This document shows, one piece after another, positions 61,080-64,000 of a stretch of 64,000 nucleotides of DNA. The notes beneath the pieces were generated by a model. That model made no database searches. It worked only from the letters and a program-made list of their open reading frames with translations, and was not told the origin of the DNA. This stretch comes from Berkiella_A sp964633725. GTDB taxonomy: Bacteria > Pseudomonadota > Gammaproteobacteria > Berkiellales > Berkiellaceae. Both the position numbers and the translations under genes were made by a program. Position 1 is the stretch's first letter; every line of letters begins with the position of its first letter. The stretch lies in the NCBI GenBank assembly GCA_964633725.1, contig CAZWHY010000007.1, forward strand, positions 1 through 64,000, given 5' to 3'.

Positions 61080-62441
61080 ATGTTAGACTTTTTTTTCAGG
61101 GTTTTTAAAACACCTACAAAAATAACATCTGTAGAAACCGTAACACTTGAAGCACGATATGAAGTTTTTCATAGTGTTCTCCGAAGAATAGAGCATATAA
61201 AAACATTTGGTCAAGAACCCCAAACTATAGAAACATTGCGGGTTCCAAAATGCTTATTAGAAAATGACAATGCGAGCATATTCACTGTTCTTAATTCTTT
61301 GCGTTCCAATCCATACTCCATTTTTCCAAAGAAAGTTGATCATTGGACATCAATAGAAAATTTGAAAAACATATTGACCATGCAGTCCTTTTTGGCAAAT
61401 AAATTACTCACAAGATATAATATACCGTTTGAGAAGAATGTTTTAGATTTTGAAGATTTAAAAAACCTAGATGGTAATGTTATTTGTTTTTCTCCTGGTA
61501 GGTTTCTTGATACTAATGCTGTGTTCAGTTTCGGAACTAACAACCTAAGACATGATAGAATATTAATCCGACTAAATTCGAATTCTTTCCAAAAAGTAGG
61601 AAAGTATAATGTTTTTTTTAAAATCGTAGATTTATGTGGCCCTGGTTTTTTTAAAAATATTCACATTTCATCTGACTTTACAATAGAATTATTTCGCCGA
61701 TCTACTGGATGCCAGTTCGCCGTCGGCGTAAAGTTTCATTTCAATCATTTCTGTGAAGAAGTTTACTTCGATAAAAAAGAATGCATTTTTTATGGGGAAA
61801 TCGAAGATATTAATTCTTTTTGCTTATTGTTACTTTTTAATTCGTTAGAAAAATGTAAAAACAAAACGTTAGTAGACGCAATTTATAATTACTTCCAAAA
61901 ATTAACATACGAAGAAATGGCCAGTATCATTATTGGATTTTCAAAAGGAATAACGAAAGTCTCAGAGTTTAATGTCAGAGGGTTCTTAAAAATACAACCG
62001 AATATGATACATAGCATACATTTTGCAAATAAAGGGTACACTTATCACTTTCCTGAAAATGGGGATACTAGTGAAATTGATAATTTTTTGTTTAGAGAAT
62101 ACTCCTTGCCAATACGTATCTGCAATTATTTAACATATAACTTATTAAGAAATATACTATGGTCAAATTCATATACCGATGAAAAGGTCACTTCAGATGA
62201 GTCTGCTATTTCCAACCATGAAAATGTTAGTGTGCTACACGGCGAGAAATTTTGGCAATCAGATACTTCTGGTGATATGTGTTATAGATTTAATCCAACA
62301 TATCTTTGTATCCAAACGTCATTAGAATTAAGCCCAGCCAGCACGCAACCGTTGCCGCCGTCTGAAAAATCCACAACACAACTAGATCTGTTAGAGCAAA
62401 ATAGAAATGCCCGTATTGTTATTACATCCAGGCCAGCATAA
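61080..62441 (+). CDS. Hypothetical protein, 453 aa, possible ADP-ribosyltransferase-like fold
   Basis: A soluble, very AT-rich gene with no signal or membrane segment. Around residue 88 it has DHWTSIENLKNILTMQ, which resembles the opening of several ADP-ribosyltransferase-fold proteins (H-x-T-x-x-x-N-L-x-x-I-L). GNVICFSPGRF follows near 132-142, in the position of a Y/S-type second motif. A matching catalytic Glu/Gln cannot be fixed by eye, so this is only a hint. The C-terminal ~90 residues are polar and probably disordered. The neighbours (broken GIY-YIG gene, glycosyltransferase) suggest accessory or effector DNA. Confidence 0.6.
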   Translation: MLDFFFRVFKTPTKITSVETVTLEARYEVFHSVLRRIEHIKTFGQEPQTIETLRVPKCLLENDNASIFTVLNSLRSNPYSIFPKKVDHWTSIENLKNILTMQSFLANKLLTRYNIPFEKNVLDFEDLKNLDGNVICFSPGRFLDTNAVFSFGTNNLRHDRILIRLNSNSFQKVGKYNVFFKIVDLCGPGFFKNIHISSDFTIELFRRSTGCQFAVGVKFHFNHFCEEVYFDKKECIFYGEIEDINSFCLLLLFNSLEKCKNKTLVDAIYNYFQKLTYEEMASIIIGFSKGITKVSEFNVRGFLKIQPNMIHSIHFANKGYTYHFPENGDTSEIDNFLFREYSLPIRICNYLTYNLLRNILWSNSYTDEKVTSDESAISNHENVSVLHGEKFWQSDTSGDMCYRFNPTYLCIQTSLELSPASTQPLPPSEKSTTQLDLLEQNRNARIVITSRPA

Positions 62442-62558
62442 AATCATTTCTCTTAACTATTAAACTGTTTTTTATTAATGTCGTGCCGGCAATTAGAGCA
62501 ACTTATGAGCTTTGCGAATTAGTTGCTCTTATTAGCCGGTATCTAGGATAAAATCTTG

Positions 62559-62696
62559 ATGAGTGTGTATATCTACATTCTTGCAAACCAAAAAATGGTA
62601 AAAAGAATCAAACGGTGGCGCAGAGAATGGAAGCTAGCGCTGATTGAAAAACTTAATCCTGAGTGGCAAGATTTGTATGAGCAGCTCACATCCTAA
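62559..62696 (+). pseudogene. Remnant of a GIY-YIG nuclease gene (internal deletion)
   Basis: The start codes for MSVYIYILANQKNG, the N-terminus of small GIY-YIG proteins. After a frame change the DNA codes for RIKRWRREWKLALIEKLNPE and WQDLY to a TAA, the C-terminus of the same family. The GIY-YIG catalytic centre in between is missing. Both ends are clear, so this is a deleted pseudogene and not a short active protein. Confidence 0.85.
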
Positions 62697-63378
62697 TCCT
62701 GGATCACGGCTCATAACTGCCACTATCCGGGCAAGCCCTGTAAGTGGCACTAATGTCCGAGACGACGGAAAAGAGATTGGTGTACTTTTAAAAATAGCAC
62801 CTAAAATAATGCGACACATTATGCAGGCGCCCAAAGGGTTTTTTCTAGATTATTTATCTTATCCAGGTATTTATTTACATCTTTTCGATTTAAAGTCTGG
62901 TCAACATACAAGCCTTGCTTATATACTTCATATTGAAGCGACTGATTATTGTGAAAGATCCTTATCTCGCCAGATATGTCTTCACACACTGTCACTTTGG
63001 CCGGGCGCTATAATGTTGAAAATATTACTATTGTGCCTAATCTGCATGTTTTTAGAAATAACACGCTGGGTTTGGATTGATAATAATTTTTCACTGGAAT
63101 TTCACGGTCATTGTTTACCTTCCTCGTGCTCAGTTTAGCAATTTTACTGAGTTGTCCGGAAGTGTGGGGGAAGGTCACCACAAATTTTTCTTCATCTGGC
63201 CTTTCTGCAACATTGGGAGAGCACAACAATAATTCACCGGAATTTTACCATTCATCCTGCCAAACTGCTCAGTAATCTAAAACTTAACCCATCTAATGTT
63301 TTTCCTGATTAAAGTTAATCGTGAAACATGCGATTCTAGACTAACTATTTTGAAAAACTTATATATTGAGACTACACG
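62697..63378. other. Non-coding or decayed stretch
   Basis: There is no intact gene that I trust. A 164-codon plus frame (62644-63138) starts inside the GIY-YIG remnant and shows no domain. Two short segments in different plus frames look protein-like: about 62974-63080, giving SSHTVTLAGRYNVENITIVP, and about 63130-63230, giving QFSNFTELSGSVGEGHHKFF. Their extended, Asn/Thr-rich look could be the wreck of a beta-rich surface protein, but this is weak. Confidence 0.35.
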
Positions 63379-64000
63379 ATGAAAGAATCAGGGCCAAAGG
63401 CAACAACAAACCTAATAAAAGATCAAAACATAGGGCGTGAGCAGAAATATTGTTATCGTGTAGATAAGCATTATAAAATTTGGTTTAGCAAGGACAAAAA
63501 CACATTTTTAGGCTCAGAAAATACACTAAGATTAATTCGTCTTCGTAATAAACATCCTGATATGATCATATCCCTCGTTTACAGCGCAGGCATACTCACT
63601 GAGAAAGCGCAATTAGAGCTAATTCATTTCTGTAAAAGAATCAATATTCAACCTGTAGACTTTGATACTCAGATACAAGATTCTATCGAAGATGAGCTTG
63701 ATAGTACTCTATATGATATTGCTTCCCTGGAGATTAAAAAATGTGTGCATGAAGTGGGTGGCAATATGGCTGCTGCCTCTGATTGCGTACGTTTAATTTC
63801 ACCAATTATTGAGCAATTAGGAATTTATTCTGACTTTGACATAGAATTGGACCTTACTTATTTACCAAGCCTATCCGAAGTATTGTACGAAAACGGACCC
63901 TACCTTCTACAGTATTGCGAGAAACAATTTAGTTTCAATAATGAAACACTCGCCTTTTCTATTGATGCGCTCAACTACGAAAGAATGAGTAATGCAGGTG
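63379..64000 (+). CDS. DXD glycosyltransferase of TcdA/TcdB type, 3' truncated by window
   Basis: An open frame from ATG 63379 runs off the window after 207 codons without a stop. HYKIWFSKDKNTFLG (31-45) and RLRNKHPDMIISLVY (54-68) match the start of GT-A glycosyltransferases related to clostridial toxins and several intracellular-pathogen effectors. The strand-helix NMAAASDCVRL (129-139) is followed by the metal/sugar-binding DXD as SDFD (151-154). Such effectors usually glycosylate host proteins from UDP-sugars. Substrate and full length are unknown. Confidence 0.75.
   Translation, partial: MKESGPKATTNLIKDQNIGREQKYCYRVDKHYKIWFSKDKNTFLGSENTLRLIRLRNKHPDMIISLVYSAGILTEKAQLELIHFCKRINIQPVDFDTQIQDSIEDELDSTLYDIASLEIKKCVHEVGGNMAAASDCVRLISPIIEQLGIYSDFDIELDLTYLPSLSEVLYENGPYLLQYCEKQFSFNNETLAFSIDALNYERMSNAG

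Noticed and set aside
62644..63138. 164-codon plus-strand frame
   Set aside because: It starts inside the clearly coding 3' part of the GIY-YIG remnant in another frame, has no ribosome site and shows no domain; its composition looks like chance.

Overview
The window is AT-rich gammaproteobacterial chromosome. The flagellar gene order (a polar, sigma-54/sigma-28 controlled system with FlhF/FlhG and MotC/MotD) resembles Pseudomonas and Vibrio. Several flanking genes look like host-directed proteins of an intracellular bacterium: a eukaryotic-type protein kinase, a membrane protein ending in a SNARE-like heptad repeat and a CAAX box, and a DXD glycosyltransferase of the TcdA/TcdB type. Together they suggest a member of the Legionellales or a relative (for example a Berkiella-like bacterium). 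That assignment is inference; no rRNA or marker phylogeny is available here.

Layout. 1-11.8 kb: a poorly understood left edge; a TPR lipoprotein; a PAPS-reductase-like protein with a small membrane protein; a cytochrome c maturation operon ccmABCDE (minus strand); the kinase; an outer-membrane protein; a CDP-alcohol phosphatidyltransferase; and a SohB-type membrane protease. 11.8-13.5 kb: the SNARE/CAAX protein. 13.5-53.6 kb: a nearly continuous minus-strand flagellar region, in transcriptional order flgBCDEFGHIJKL, flaA, fliD-fliS-fliT, flrA, flrBC, fliEFGHIJ, a STAS gene, fliK, fliLMNOPQR-flhBAFG-fliA-motCD-DUF2802. 53.8-56.3 kb: divergent flgA-flgM-flgN-ycgR. 56.3-58.8 kb: a tRNA-Arg(CCT), then small unrecognised genes among three copies of a module of DnaA-box-like 9-mers. 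58.8-64 kb: an amino-acid exporter, a hypothetical gene, a protein-repair methyltransferase, a MITE-like repeat, a hypothetical protein, a broken GIY-YIG gene, and a glycosyltransferase cut by the window edge.

How it works together. Near-consensus sigma-54 promoters precede flgB, flgA, flrB, fliD and fliL, with a weaker one before fliK. Sigma-28 promoters precede flaA, the STAS gene and probably fliD. FlrA (without its usual N-terminal domain), FlrB/FlrC, FliA and FlgM supply the matching regulators, so the classic four-tier polar-flagellum cascade can be read from the sequence. The axial proteins FlgE, FlgK and FlgL are unusually long because they share one inserted module of about 175 residues.

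The strongest candidates for new biology are: (1) the multi-pass membrane protein with a full Q-SNARE-like layer register followed by a CCaaX tail; (2) the three-copy DnaA-box module with associated palindromes at 57.2-58.7 kb; (3) the shared module in FlgE/FlgK/FlgL; (4) a kinase flanked by a duplicated motif; (5) a short inverted-repeat element whose ends supply stop codons of neighbouring genes.
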